Below are positions 10,628 to 21,013 of a stretch of 64,000 nt of DNA, piece by piece; position 1 is the first letter of the stretch; each line of letters starts with the position of its first letter. Made by a program: the position numbers and the translations under genes. Source of the DNA: Kaistia algarum (lineage in GTDB: Bacteria > Pseudomonadota > Alphaproteobacteria > Rhizobiales > Kaistiaceae). The DNA is taken from NCBI RefSeq assembly GCF_026343945.1, contig NZ_JAPKNJ010000002.1, positions 496,001-560,000 of the forward strand, written 5' to 3'. Below the pieces are notes generated by a model. The model saw only the letters and a list, made by a program, of their open reading frames with translations, made no database searches and was not told the origin of the DNA.

Positions 10628-13600
10628 ATGCCCGCGATACGCTTTATGCTCGTCCTGCTCGCGGCGATGGCCTTCAGTGGCCCAGCGACAGCGGGTGTCG
10701 ATGCCATTCCAAAGGAGGCCTGCGCCAACGGCGCTGGCTGCGTCGACGCCGAAGGCCGCCGTCCGCTTGGAAGCGGCGCCTGGACAGGAATGCCGATTCG
10801 GCCCGGACAGGACCCGCTTTCGCTCGATATCGCCGAACGCCGCATCACCGAACTCGACGCACAGATCGCCGAAATGCCGGGGGATGAGTTTCTGCGCGCT
10901 GAACGTGCCGGGATCCTTGCACCGCTTGGCCGCCTCGACCCAGCCCTTGCCGACTATGACGAGGCGATCCGGCTCAATCCGGCGATGCCGGAATTCTATG
11001 TCGGCCGCGCGCTGGCCCGCTGGGACGCTGGCAAACTCGAGGGAGCGGCGGAAGATCTCGGCGCGCTCATCAAGATCAACCCACTGAATGCCTGGGCCTA
11101 TCGCAATCGCGGCGATCTCTGGCGCCAGCTCGGCAGAAGGGGCGCCGCGTTCAAGGACTATACCGCTGCGATCGAAATCGAGCCGCGGGACAGGGACAGC
11201 TATTTCGGGCGAGGCAATCTGCAGTTCGAGGCCGGGTCTTTCGAAGCGGCCATCGCCGACTACACGGAAGCCATCCGGACGAACAGCTCCGACCCTGTCG
11301 CCTACTATAATCGCGCTCTCGCCTATAAGCGGCTGGACCGATTCGACGATGCCCGACTCGACGCAGACGCCGCGGTACGTCTCCTTCCCACTGCCGCCGA
11401 TACACTCGATCTGCGTGCAGCTATCGCCAGCGACCAGAAGGACTTCGCCGCTGCCATCCGCGACGGCGAGACCTTGCGAGCCTTGGGGAACGAGGCACTC
11501 GGCCTTTACAATTTGGGCGTCGCCAACTACCGGAACGGCGCTGCCGGAACCGCTGTCGAGATGTTGTTGAAGGTCCGGGACCTAGGGTTCGATCGGTTCG
11601 ATCTCGACGGTTATATCGGTCTCTCGCTGCGAGACGTCCGCCGGCTAGAAGAGGCCGTGACGGCGTTCGACCGGGCGGTGGCGGCGGACCCCTCCTATTC
11701 AGATTTCATTCGTTGGCGCGGCGAGACGAAGTATGACCTCGGAAAATACGATGAAGCTCTCGCCGACTTCGACCAGTTCATCCTTGCCGATCCGTCGAAC
11801 CCCGAGGCCTTCATTCGCCGGGGCACCGCCCTCCGCCGCCTCAATCAATTCGACACGGCAATGGACGCTTTCGACACCGCCATCGCTCTGGATCCGAGTT
11901 CGGTCGGTGCCATCGTGGGGCGCGCCCGCACAATGGTTATCCTGGATCGCAATGCAGATGCCGTTCGGGACTTCGACGCGGCCCTGGCGCTCACGCCTGA
12001 CGATGCCGCTATCCAGTATGAGCGCGCCGTCGCTCTGGACTTTCTTGATGACAAACCCGAAGCAATGGCCGGCTATAATAGGGTGCTCGAACTCAACCCG
12101 GATTTCGTCGCGGCCCTTGCCGACCGCTGTGACCTGAAGGGCCGTCTCGGCGAGGCCAAATCGGGACTTGTCGATTGCGAGCAGGCGCTTCGACGGGATC
12201 CGCGAAACTTCAGTGCCCTGCGAGCTCGCGCCGATATTCGGGTTCGACAGGATGAATTCGCCGCCGCCATTCAGGACTACAGCGCCGCTCTTAGCGTGAC
12301 GCTGGATCCGTCAACCTTGGTGGACCGCTGCAAGGCCTATCGCGAAGCCGATGAACTCAGACTGTCCCTGGCCGATTGCACATGGGCCATCTGGCTGAAC
12401 CCCCGCGAAGCGGACAGCTATACGCAACGCGGACGAACGCTGCTGTGGCTCGACCGCTATCGCGAAGCGATTTCGGACTTCGACCGCTCGCTCGCGATCA
12501 ACCCAGACGACTCATGGACAAACTATCATCGGGCTCGGGCTCTTGACCTGCTTGGCGATCAGAAAGCTGCGCTTGCTGCCTTTGACCGAGCCATTGCGCT
12601 GAACCCAAAACCAGCATCGCCCTATGCCCTTCGCTGCAACTTGCGTGCAAGGCTAGGCGAGACCGACACGGCGATTTCAGACTGCGATCGCGCACTCGAA
12701 ATAGACCCGAAATCCACGACGGCGCTGGATTCTCGTGGGCAAATCCTCGCCACCGAGCGGCGATATGATGAAGCTATACGGGATTTTACATCTGTCATCG
12801 ACATCAAAGGTGGCGGACCCGCTTATCTGGCCCGTTGCGACGCCTACCAACAGAAAGGAGATCTCGAAAGCGCGCGCGCTGACTGTCGCAACGCCCTCGA
12901 GATTGATCCGAACGACGCAACCGCTCACGAGACGATGGCGGACGTCCTAGTGAAACTCGGTCTTTATAGCTCGGCGACTGATGAATACCGCCTGGCCATT
13001 GAGCTCGACCCCGACAACGCGGATCTGTATGTCGCGCGGGCCCATGCCTTCATCAAGACCGGTCGGCCGGAGATGGCGGTCGATGACGCAATGGAAGCCA
13101 TCAAAATTGATCCGAATAACGCAACCGCCCACAACAATCTGGGTGCTGCGCTTGAGCAACTCGACAGAATCGATGAGGCGTTTGAAGAGTACGAAAGAGC
13201 TATCAAACTTGACCCTGGCGACTCCTTGCCGCTCATGAACCGTTCCGATGTTTATCGAAAGCGTGGAGAGCTTGACCTTGCCCTTGTCGATCTCGATCAT
13301 GCGATCGGCATGGACTCCGACAATACAGACCTTCTCTTGTCGCGGGCATGGGTTTTCAGACTCAAAGATCAGTTTCAGCAGGCACTCGCAGACACTGACC
13401 GCGCCATAGCTATCGACGGGAACAATTCATGGGCCTACTTCGAACGCGGAGCCTCGCTCGAAGGTCTAGAGAGACCGGACGACGCTGCGGTCGCTTATGA
13501 TCGAGCCATTGAGATCGATCCCGACTATGTGGCTGCACTTCGCAATCGCGGCAATCTCCGCGGCCGTCTCGGAGATCTCCCAGCGGCGTTGGCTGATCTA

Positions 13601-13951
13601 GACCTAGCAATAGCCAAGGATCCCGAAGATGGGACGGCCTACGCATTCCGCTGTTGGGCGCGATTCAGTGCATATCGTCACACCGAGGCGCTTGCTGACT
13701 GCGAGCATGCCATCACAATTGATCCAAATAACGCGGAGGCCCAATATGGCCGCGCGCTGACGCTGCTCAGCCTCGACCAATTCGAAGAAGCTTATGCCAG
13801 TGTTGACGATGCCATCCGGCTTGATCCCAATGCTCCTCAGCCCCGACTGCTGCGGTTGGTCTTGAGCATAATTATGGCGGACTGGACCACTGCCGGCTTC
13901 GACGCCATCCACCTCTTGACCGTCCGGACGGGAAATGTGGGGAAGGGCTGA
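10628..13951 (+). CDS. Giant exported TPR-repeat protein
   Basis: A 1107-residue protein. A signal peptide ([23 protein letters not shown]) is followed by tetratricopeptide repeats to the end; I estimate about 30 units of 34 residues, recognisable by repeated A-Y-x-N-R-G/A, D/E-A-x-x-D-x-x-x-A-I and L-D/N-P elements. No catalytic domain is visible. It probably forms a long periplasmic or surface-exposed solenoid for protein binding. I chose the ATG at 10628, with GGGGA close upstream; a GTG at 10616 is in frame. It faces away from hppA and converges on the MFS gene. Codon use in the second half is less GC-rich than in its neighbours. Confidence 0.85.
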   Translation: MPAIRFMLVLLAAMAFSGPATAGVDAIPKEACANGAGCVDAEGRRPLGSGAWTGMPIRPGQDPLSLDIAERRITELDAQIAEMPGDEFLRAERAGILAPLGRLDPALADYDEAIRLNPAMPEFYVGRALARWDAGKLEGAAEDLGALIKINPLNAWAYRNRGDLWRQLGRRGAAFKDYTAAIEIEPRDRDSYFGRGNLQFEAGSFEAAIADYTEAIRTNSSDPVAYYNRALAYKRLDRFDDARLDADAAVRLLPTAADTLDLRAAIASDQKDFAAAIRDGETLRALGNEALGLYNLGVANYRNGAAGTAVEMLLKVRDLGFDRFDLDGYIGLSLRDVRRLEEAVTAFDRAVAADPSYSDFIRWRGETKYDLGKYDEALADFDQFILADPSNPEAFIRRGTALRRLNQFDTAMDAFDTAIALDPSSVGAIVGRARTMVILDRNADAVRDFDAALALTPDDAAIQYERAVALDFLDDKPEAMAGYNRVLELNPDFVAALADRCDLKGRLGEAKSGLVDCEQALRRDPRNFSALRARADIRVRQDEFAAAIQDYSAALSVTLDPSTLVDRCKAYREADELRLSLADCTWAIWLNPREADSYTQRGRTLLWLDRYREAISDFDRSLAINPDDSWTNYHRARALDLLGDQKAALAAFDRAIALNPKPASPYALRCNLRARLGETDTAISDCDRALEIDPKSTTALDSRGQILATERRYDEAIRDFTSVIDIKGGGPAYLARCDAYQQKGDLESARADCRNALEIDPNDATAHETMADVLVKLGLYSSATDEYRLAIELDPDNADLYVARAHAFIKTGRPEMAVDDAMEAIKIDPNNATAHNNLGAALEQLDRIDEAFEEYERAIKLDPGDSLPLMNRSDVYRKRGELDLALVDLDHAIGMDSDNTDLLLSRAWVFRLKDQFQQALADTDRAIAIDGNNSWAYFERGASLEGLERPDDAAVAYDRAIEIDPDYVAALRNRGNLRGRLGDLPAALADLDLAIAKDPEDGTAYAFRCWARFSAYRHTEALADCEHAITIDPNNAEAQYGRALTLLSLDQFEEAYASVDDAIRLDPNAPQPRLLRLVLSIIMADWTTAGFDAIHLLTVRTGNVGKG

Positions 13952-13960
13952 CCCCTGCCC

Positions 13961-15163
13961 CTACCCCGCCCGTCGCGACCCGATCAGTGTCGTCCATGCC
14001 AGCGCCGCGAGGCAGAGGATGGCGACGGGGAAGACAATCGAGTTGATGAAGCTCCAGCCGGGTCCGTTGATGAGCAGGCCGGCTGCGAGCGAGCTCAAGG
14101 CCGATGTGGTGAAGACGAGGAAATCGTTGAGGCCCTGCACCTTGCCCTTTTCCTGCGGCAGGTAGGTTTCGGTCAGCATGGCAGTCGCGCCCATGAAGCC
14201 GAAGTTCCAGCCGATTCCGAGAAGCACCAGCGCGCCCCAGAAATGCGTCAGCGACAGCCCGGTCATCGACACGACCGCGCAGGCGGAGAGCAGCGCCATG
14301 CCGGCGATGACGATCCTGTCCTTGCCGAACCGCGCGATCAGCCGGCCGGTGAAGAAGCTCGGCGCGAACATGGCGAGCACGTGCCACTGGATGCCGAGCG
14401 CCGCGTCGTCCTGCGTGAGGCCACAGCCGACCATGGCGAGCGGCGCGGCGGTCATGACGAGGCTCATCAGCGCATAGGACGACATCGCGCAGAGCACGGC
14501 GGCGACGAAACGCGGCTGGCGCGCGATCTCCCGGAGCGAGCGTGCTTCCGCCGGAACTTCGGTGACCGGGCCTTTAGCCGGCTGCAGGTCCACGAGGCGG
14601 GACGTCACCAGCGCATTGCCAAGCGAAAGCGCTGCGATGGCGAGGAACGCGCCGGCAAAGGGGATCGGCGCGAACCAGTCCCTCGTGAAGATCGCCGTCT
14701 GAGGACCGACGATCGCGGCGAGCACGCCGCCGCCCATGACGAGGCCAAGCGCCTTGCCGCGCACCACTTCGCTGCCGCCATCCACCGCCGCGAAGCGATA
14801 TTGCTGTACAAAGGCGGCGGAGCAGCCGACCAGCAGGCATCCGAACGTGAACAGGATGAAGGAGCTTTGCAGGATCGCGAGACAGGTGACGATACCGCCG
14901 ATCACCGCCGGCAGCGATCCGGCCATGAATCCGTAGCGCCGGCCGATCTTCGCCATCAACGCCGCGGCCGGTAAGGTCGCCAGCGCGGAACCGACGGTCA
15001 GCGCCGTGACCGGCACGGTGGCGAGGGACTTGTCGGTGGCGAGCAGATAGGATCCGGCGAGACCGGCGAGCGCGACGGCGATAGGCATGAGCGATCCGCC
15101 AAAGGCCGTCGCGACGGTCAGCACGATCGCATTGCGGCGGACCGTCTTGTCGACATCGGCCAT
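13961..15163 (-). CDS. MFS transporter
   Basis: A 400-residue major facilitator protein with about 12 hydrophobic helices and an MFS loop-2/3 motif (ALMAKIGRRYGFMAGSLPAV). The nearest feel is to bacterial drug/metabolite exporters in the TCR/Tet-like group; the substrate is unknown. I chose the ATG at 15163 because AGGGGG lies 7 bases upstream; a GTG at 15205, also with a purine-rich site, would add 14 residues. It is encoded just downstream of thiL on the same strand and converges with the TPR gene, so it may be read with the thiL operon. Confidence 0.85.
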   Translation of the reverse strand: MADVDKTVRRNAIVLTVATAFGGSLMPIAVALAGLAGSYLLATDKSLATVPVTALTVGSALATLPAAALMAKIGRRYGFMAGSLPAVIGGIVTCLAILQSSFILFTFGCLLVGCSAAFVQQYRFAAVDGGSEVVRGKALGLVMGGGVLAAIVGPQTAIFTRDWFAPIPFAGAFLAIAALSLGNALVTSRLVDLQPAKGPVTEVPAEARSLREIARQPRFVAAVLCAMSSYALMSLVMTAAPLAMVGCGLTQDDAALGIQWHVLAMFAPSFFTGRLIARFGKDRIVIAGMALLSACAVVSMTGLSLTHFWGALVLLGIGWNFGFMGATAMLTETYLPQEKGKVQGLNDFLVFTTSALSSLAAGLLINGPGWSFINSIVFPVAILCLAALAWTTLIGSRRAG

Positions 15164-15220
15164 CGCCTCGCCCCCTGAAACCGGCGCGGCAGTGCTTTCG
15201 GTCACGATCGGTGGCCCCCT

Positions 15221-16210
15221 TCAGAAATGGTCGTGCGATGCGCGGGAAAGCTGGATCGGCTTCCCATCGGCGTCGACGGCGACCGGCGACCCCTCGCCTT
15301 CCTCGATGCGGCCGATCACGGTGAGCGGCACGCCCGCGACGATGGCTTCGGCGTGGAAGGCTTCCAGCCGCTCGGGCGGCACAGCGGCCAGGATTTCATA
15401 GTCGTCGCCGCCTGTCAGGACGCTGGTGATCTCGGCGGCGTCTCTTGCGAGGACCGCGCTGGCCGCCGGCGATAGCGGCACCAGAGCGGTGTCGACCACG
15501 GCCGTGACCTTCGAGGCGCACGTCATGTGGCTGAGGTCGCCCATCAGCCCATCGGAGACGTCGAGCGCCGCATGGGCATGGCGGCGGATCGCCCCGGCAA
15601 GCGCTGTGCGCGGCTGCGGGTGCAGATAGCGATCGAAGAGATGCTCGGCACCCTGCTCCGGCGGATCGATGGTGCCAAGCCTCAGTCGAAGCCCGAGCGC
15701 CGCATCGCCGATCGTGCCGGAAACGACGATCGCGTCGCCAGGCCGCGCCCCGCTGCGGCGGACCATGCCGCCGCGCGGTACCGATCCGATGGCGGTGATC
15801 GACAGCGTCAGCCCACCCGCCGCACGCACCGTGTCGCCCCCCAGCAGCGCGATGCCGTAGCGCGCCTGATCTTCGCCAAGCGCCGCGGAGAATGCCTCCA
15901 TCCAATCGACTGTCCAGTCGGAAGGAAGCGCCAGGCCGAGCAGGTATCCGATCGGCTCCGCGCCTTTGGCGGCAAGGTCCGAGAGGTTGACGCGCAGGGC
16001 CTTTCTCGCGATCGAGGCAGGTGGATCGTCGGCGAAGAAATGGATGCCGGCCGCGACCATATCCTTGGTGAGAACAAGGTCATTGCCCGGCTCGGGGGAG
16101 AAGGATGCCGCGTCGTCGGTCAGCCCGAAGGCGGCCGGATCGTCGGCGAGCGGTCGCAGGAAGCGCGCGATCAGCTCGAACTCGCCGGGCCGCGCCTCGC
16201 TGACCGCCAT
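15221..16210 (-). CDS. thiL: Thiamine-monophosphate kinase
   Basis: A 329-residue enzyme that phosphorylates thiamine monophosphate to the coenzyme thiamine pyrophosphate. Family marks are the N-terminal GEFELIARFLRPLA, the metal-binding LTDDAASF, the segment LRVNLSDLAAKGAEPIGYLL and the C-terminal LDVSDGLMGDLSH and LTGGDDYEILAAVP. It lies 2 bases after nusB, continuing the riboflavin/nusB unit. No thiamine riboswitch is visible upstream. Confidence 0.96.
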   Translation of the reverse strand: MAVSEARPGEFELIARFLRPLADDPAAFGLTDDAASFSPEPGNDLVLTKDMVAAGIHFFADDPPASIARKALRVNLSDLAAKGAEPIGYLLGLALPSDWTVDWMEAFSAALGEDQARYGIALLGGDTVRAAGGLTLSITAIGSVPRGGMVRRSGARPGDAIVVSGTIGDAALGLRLRLGTIDPPEQGAEHLFDRYLHPQPRTALAGAIRRHAHAALDVSDGLMGDLSHMTCASKVTAVVDTALVPLSPAASAVLARDAAEITSVLTGGDDYEILAAVPPERLEAFHAEAIVAGVPLTVIGRIEEGEGSPVAVDADGKPIQLSRASHDHF

Positions 16211-16212
16211 GA

Positions 16213-16728
16213 TCAGCCGCGCTCGGCCGTGGGCGAACTCTCGAATTCGTCCGGCCGCAACCGACGGGCCGCCGTATCGAGAACACCGTTGACCATGCGG
16301 ACTTCGTCGCCAAGGCCGAAGAAGGCCCGCGCGACGTCGACATATTCGGTGATGATCACGCGGGCCGGTACATCCTTGCGGCCCACCAGTTCATACGTCC
16401 CACAGCGCAATATGGCGCGCAATGTCACATCGATGCGCGTCAGCGGCCAGTCGGAGGTAAGCGACGTATGGATCGCCGGATCGAGGTTGCGCTGCTCGCG
16501 CACCACCCCGGCGATAATGTCACGGAAAAAGGCGGCGTCGGCATCGCGGTACTGGTCGCCGTCGAGTTCCTTGCCAAGGCGCAGATTCTCGAATTCGGCG
16601 ACGACTTCGGTCAAGGACGCGCCGCCGACGTCCAGCTGATAGAGCGCCTGTACGGCAGCGAGGCGCGCCGCGCCCCGCTGGTTGGCAGGTCGGGTGGCGC
16701 GCTCGACAGGCGCGCGGTCGCCGGTCAC
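16213..16728 (-). CDS. nusB: Transcription antitermination factor NusB
   Basis: A 171-residue RNA-binding factor that, with NusE/S10, allows antitermination at rRNA operons. The family pattern is visible: RGAARLAAVQALYQLDVGG near the N-terminus, then WPLTRIDVTLRAILRCGTYEL and VIITEYVDVARAFFG. It lies one base after ribH and two bases before thiL, the usual alphaproteobacterial order. Confidence 0.96.
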   Translation of the reverse strand: MTGDRAPVERATRPANQRGAARLAAVQALYQLDVGGASLTEVVAEFENLRLGKELDGDQYRDADAAFFRDIIAGVVREQRNLDPAIHTSLTSDWPLTRIDVTLRAILRCGTYELVGRKDVPARVIITEYVDVARAFFGLGDEVRMVNGVLDTAARRLRPDEFESSPTAERG

Positions 16729-16729
16729 G

Positions 16730-17179
16730 TCAGAGACCGAATTTCTTGCGCAGCTGAATCATGGCAAGCGCAGCCTCGGCCGCCGCCCCGCCCTTATTCT
16801 TTTCGGCGACGCGGGCGCGCGCATAGGCCTGCGCATCGTTCTCGACGGTCAGGATGCCGTTGCCGACGGCTAGCGCCTCGATAACCGCCATATCCATGAT
16901 CGCGCGAGCGGATTCACCGGCGACGATGTCGTAATGCGTAGTCTCGCCACGGATGACGCAGCCGAGCAGGACGAAGCCGTCATATTCGGCCTCGCCATCT
17001 TCCATGGCGGCGAGCGCCATCGACATGGCAGCGGGAATCTCCAGCACGCCCGGAACCGAAATGCGCTCGAAGGTAGCCCCGGCCTTCTCGATGGCCAGCC
17101 GGGCGCCAAGGAACAGCTCGTCGGAGATGTCTTCATAGAAGCGCGAATCGATGACGAGTAGATGCGGGGCGTCGCTCAT
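16730..17179 (-). CDS. ribH: 6,7-dimethyl-8-ribityllumazine synthase
   Basis: A 149-residue lumazine synthase, the penultimate step of riboflavin synthesis. The segments RISVPGVLEIPAAM, VLLGCVIRGETTHYDIV (with the active-site His) and NGILTVENDAQAYARA are diagnostic. I chose the ATG at 17179 since the family starts near MSDAPHLLVIDSRFYED; an in-frame GTG at 17221 would add 14 residues. It is followed directly by nusB and preceded by ribE after about 80 bases. Confidence 0.95.
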   Translation of the reverse strand: MSDAPHLLVIDSRFYEDISDELFLGARLAIEKAGATFERISVPGVLEIPAAMSMALAAMEDGEAEYDGFVLLGCVIRGETTHYDIVAGESARAIMDMAVIEALAVGNGILTVENDAQAYARARVAEKNKGGAAAEAALAMIQLRKKFGL

Positions 17180-17258
17180 GGCGGGACTCTTTTCGAACGG
17201 AATGGGCCGCAGGTGAACCACGCACGCCCGGCCCTGTAAAGGAAAAAGACGGATCGCC

Positions 17259-17870
17259 TCAGGCGGCTTCCGTCAGCCGCGCGACGTAGCGGGCCATCTG
17301 GTCGACTTCGAGATGGACAGGATCGCCAACCTTGCGTGTTCCCCAGGTTGTGACGTCCTCGGTCAGCGTATGCGGGATGAGGAGCACCGAGAAGCGGTCG
17401 CCCTCGACCCAGTTCACGGTCAGCGACGTGCCATCGAGGGCCACGGAGCCCTTGGTAGCGATGAATTTCGCGAGACGATGGGGCGCCTCGAAAACGAAGC
17501 GCGTCGTCTCGCCGAGGTCCTCGCGCGAAACGATGGTGGCGATGCCGTCGACATGTCCGGAGACCATATGGCCGCCGAGCTCATCGCCGAGCTTCAGCGA
17601 ACGCTCCAGATTGATGCGCTTGCCCGGCTCCCAATGGCCGACATCGGTCAGATCCAGCGTCTCCGGTGCGGCCTCGACATCGAAGCGCACCCGTCCATCC
17701 GGCTGCGGATCGAGCGAGATCACGGTCAGGCAAACCCCAGCGCAGGCGATCGAAGCGCCGATGGCGATCGTCGACGCGTCATAGGCGCTGTCGATGGTTA
17801 TGCGGTTGACGTCGTTGCGGCGCTCCACTGCGGTGACACGCCCGACATCGGTGATGATTCCGGTGAACAT
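17259..17870 (-). CDS. ribE: Riboflavin synthase, alpha chain
   Basis: A 203-residue enzyme that dismutates two lumazine molecules into riboflavin. It has two lumazine-binding repeats: the first from MFTGIITDVGRV (residues 1 to about 95), the second containing LGGHMVSGHVDGIA and GSVALDGTSLTVNWVEGD. Length and both repeats are complete. It starts 3 bases after the ribD stop, so it is in one transcription unit with ribD. Confidence 0.96.
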   Translation of the reverse strand: MFTGIITDVGRVTAVERRNDVNRITIDSAYDASTIAIGASIACAGVCLTVISLDPQPDGRVRFDVEAAPETLDLTDVGHWEPGKRINLERSLKLGDELGGHMVSGHVDGIATIVSREDLGETTRFVFEAPHRLAKFIATKGSVALDGTSLTVNWVEGDRFSVLLIPHTLTEDVTTWGTRKVGDPVHLEVDQMARYVARLTEAA

Positions 17871-17873
17871 TGC

Positions 17874-19013
17874 TCAGTTCTTTCTTTCAAAGCGAACCAT
17901 ACGGTCCTCGCCGAGAAGGGCCTCGTCAACGATGCGGTAGCGCGGATTGCGGTCGATCGTCGAAAGGGCGCCGCCGGCGAGTGCGCGCACGCCATCCGGC
18001 CCGATGATGACCGGTGCGCGATAGAGCACGACGGCGTCGGCAAAGCTCTGCGAGACGAGCGATGCCGCGACGCGCGCTCCACCCTCGACGAGAAGATTGT
18101 TGATGCCGCGTTCGCCAAGGGTCCGCAACGCCGCTGAAAGGTCGAGGCCGCCCGAGCCGCCGCCGATCTCGACCACTTCGGCACCCGCGCCCCGAAGCGC
18201 CGCGCATCGCCCGGGATCGGTGCCCTCGCGCACGAAGATCGAGAGCGGGATCTCGCGCGCCGTCGCGACCAGCGCACTCCCCACCGGAAGACGAGCCTCG
18301 CTATCGAGCACGACGCGGGTCGGCGACATGCGCGCGAGGCCCGGGACGCGCACGACGAGGCGCGGATCATTGGCGATCGCGGTCCCGATGCCGATCATCG
18401 AGGCGTCGGCTTCGATCCGCAGGCGCTGCAGGTGTTCGAACGCCTGAGGCCCTGACACCAGCATCCGCTCGCCGCTCTTCCGCCCGATCATCCCGTCCGC
18501 CGAGACGGCGAGCTTCAGCGTCACATGTGGACGCCCTGCCGTCACGCGCATCACGAAGCCGGCATGATCGCGCCGGGCCTCCTCGCCAAGGACGCCTGCC
18601 GTTACCTCAATTCCCGCCTCACGCAGGCAAGCGAAGCCAGCTCGTGTATGGCCAGGGCGAGGATCCTCCAGAGCGGCGACAACGCGTGAAATGCCAGCGC
18701 CTATAATGGCTTGGGTTTCAGACGAACCATCTTGATGGCGCAGCGCCGGCTCCAGGGTCGTGTAGAGCGTTGCCCCGCGCGCGGCCTCGCCGCTGCCGGC
18801 AAGAGCGAACGCCACGGCGTGACCTGAGCCGCCCTCGGCGGTTACGCCGCGTCCCACGACGACAGGTGCGCTGTCATCAAAGCGCACGACAAGCGCCCCG
18901 ACCGATGGTGCCGGATGGGTGCGGCCGAGTTGGCGCCGGCCAAGCCGAAGCGCCGCCGCCATTAGCCGACGGTCCATTTCCGGATCGACGGCGAGCTTCT
19001 CGTCCTTCACCAT
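17874..19013 (-). CDS. ribD: RibD-like pyrimidine reductase with a degenerate deaminase domain
   Basis: A 379-residue two-domain riboflavin enzyme. The C-terminal reductase domain (about 150-379) looks complete: HVTLKLAVSADGMIGRKSGE, GIGTAIANDPRL and NLLVEGGARVAASL. The N-terminal deaminase domain keeps its fold (THPAPSVGALVV, ARGATLYTTLEP) but lacks its chemistry. HAE is HAV (Val67 replaces the catalytic Glu), the first zinc Cys is Ala90, and the second zinc Cys position (about 99) is Glu; the usual PCSHxGRTPPC loop is absent. Deamination therefore seems impossible here, leaving a reductase, as in plant PyrR. It lies in ribD-ribE-ribH order after nrdR. Confidence 0.93.
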   Translation of the reverse strand: MVKDEKLAVDPEMDRRLMAAALRLGRRQLGRTHPAPSVGALVVRFDDSAPVVVGRGVTAEGGSGHAVAFALAGSGEAARGATLYTTLEPALRHQDGSSETQAIIGAGISRVVAALEDPRPGHTRAGFACLREAGIEVTAGVLGEEARRDHAGFVMRVTAGRPHVTLKLAVSADGMIGRKSGERMLVSGPQAFEHLQRLRIEADASMIGIGTAIANDPRLVVRVPGLARMSPTRVVLDSEARLPVGSALVATAREIPLSIFVREGTDPGRCAALRGAGAEVVEIGGGSGGLDLSAALRTLGERGINNLLVEGGARVAASLVSQSFADAVVLYRAPVIIGPDGVRALAGGALSTIDRNPRYRIVDEALLGEDRMVRFERKN

Positions 19014-19069
19014 TGCCGTCCCCTGCCGACCGGTTGGAAGCCCTGCCAGAGCAGCGACCCCGGCGGTCT

Positions 19070-19543
19070 CTAGACCTTGCCTTCGGCCGCTTCCGTGGCG
19101 GACAGTTCGTCGAGCACGGCGGAGAAGTCCTTGGCCTCGCGGAAGTTGCGATAGACCGAAGCGAACCGGACATAGGCGACGTCGTCGAGGCCTTTCAACC
19201 CTTCCATGACGAGAACACCCACCTGCTCGGACGGGATTTCATTCTCACCAAGGCTTTCGAGCTGCCGCACGACACCATTAACCATGCGCTCGATGCGATC
19301 GGGATCCACGGCGCGCTTGCGGAGCGCCACCTGAACCGAGCGCATCAGCTTGTCACGGTCGAAAGCAACGCGCCGTCCGCTCTTCTTGACGACGACGAGC
19401 TCGCGAAGCTGGATCCGCTCGAAGGTCGTGAACCGGCCGCCGCAATCGGCACAGACCCGGCGCCGCCGGATGGACGTATTGTCCTCCGACGGGCGAGAGT
19501 CCTTCACCTGGGTATCGTCGCTTCCGCAATAGGGGCAGCGCAT
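19070..19543 (-). CDS. nrdR: Transcriptional repressor NrdR
   Basis: A 157-residue regulator of ribonucleotide reductase genes. It has an N-terminal zinc ribbon ([11 protein letters not shown] and [12 protein letters not shown]), then an ATP-cone domain from about residue 49 ([20 protein letters not shown]) with the family end [13 protein letters not shown]. It binds NrdR boxes according to dATP/ATP levels. It starts 12 bases after glyA and precedes ribD, the conserved rhizobial order. Confidence 0.97.
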   Translation of the reverse strand: MRCPYCGSDDTQVKDSRPSEDNTSIRRRRVCADCGGRFTTFERIQLRELVVVKKSGRRVAFDRDKLMRSVQVALRKRAVDPDRIERMVNGVVRQLESLGENEIPSEQVGVLVMEGLKGLDDVAYVRFASVYRNFREAKDFSAVLDELSATEAAEGKV

Positions 19544-19555
19544 GGCGGCCCCCGC

Positions 19556-20863
<1,308 letters not shown>

Positions 20864-20965
20864 GGGGCATCCATCCTTTTGGGGGAGCCGGGCTCACGAA
20901 AGCTCAGACTCGGCACCTCGGCGGAGTACCACATATGGTGACCCCGCGCCAAGAAAGCACGAGGC

Positions 20966-21006
20966 ATAAAGGAGGCCTGCGGCGATGAAGCCGCCGCCGG
21001 GCCTCA
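20966..21006 (-). terminator. Possible terminator after the L,D-transpeptidase gene
   Basis: On the minus strand a GC-rich hairpin (outer arms GAGGCC/GGCCTC, inner arms GCGGC/GCCGC, loop TTCATC) is followed by a weak T run (CTTTAT). The asymmetric internal loop and short T run make this only a moderate candidate. Confidence 0.4.
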
Positions 21007-21013
21007 CCTGTTC

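Noticed and set aside
17871..19069. FMN riboswitch in front of the riboflavin genes
   Set aside because: The gaps in this cluster are too short and no AGGGTCGGGGTGAAA-like element is seen; the run is transcribed onward from glyA/nrdR.
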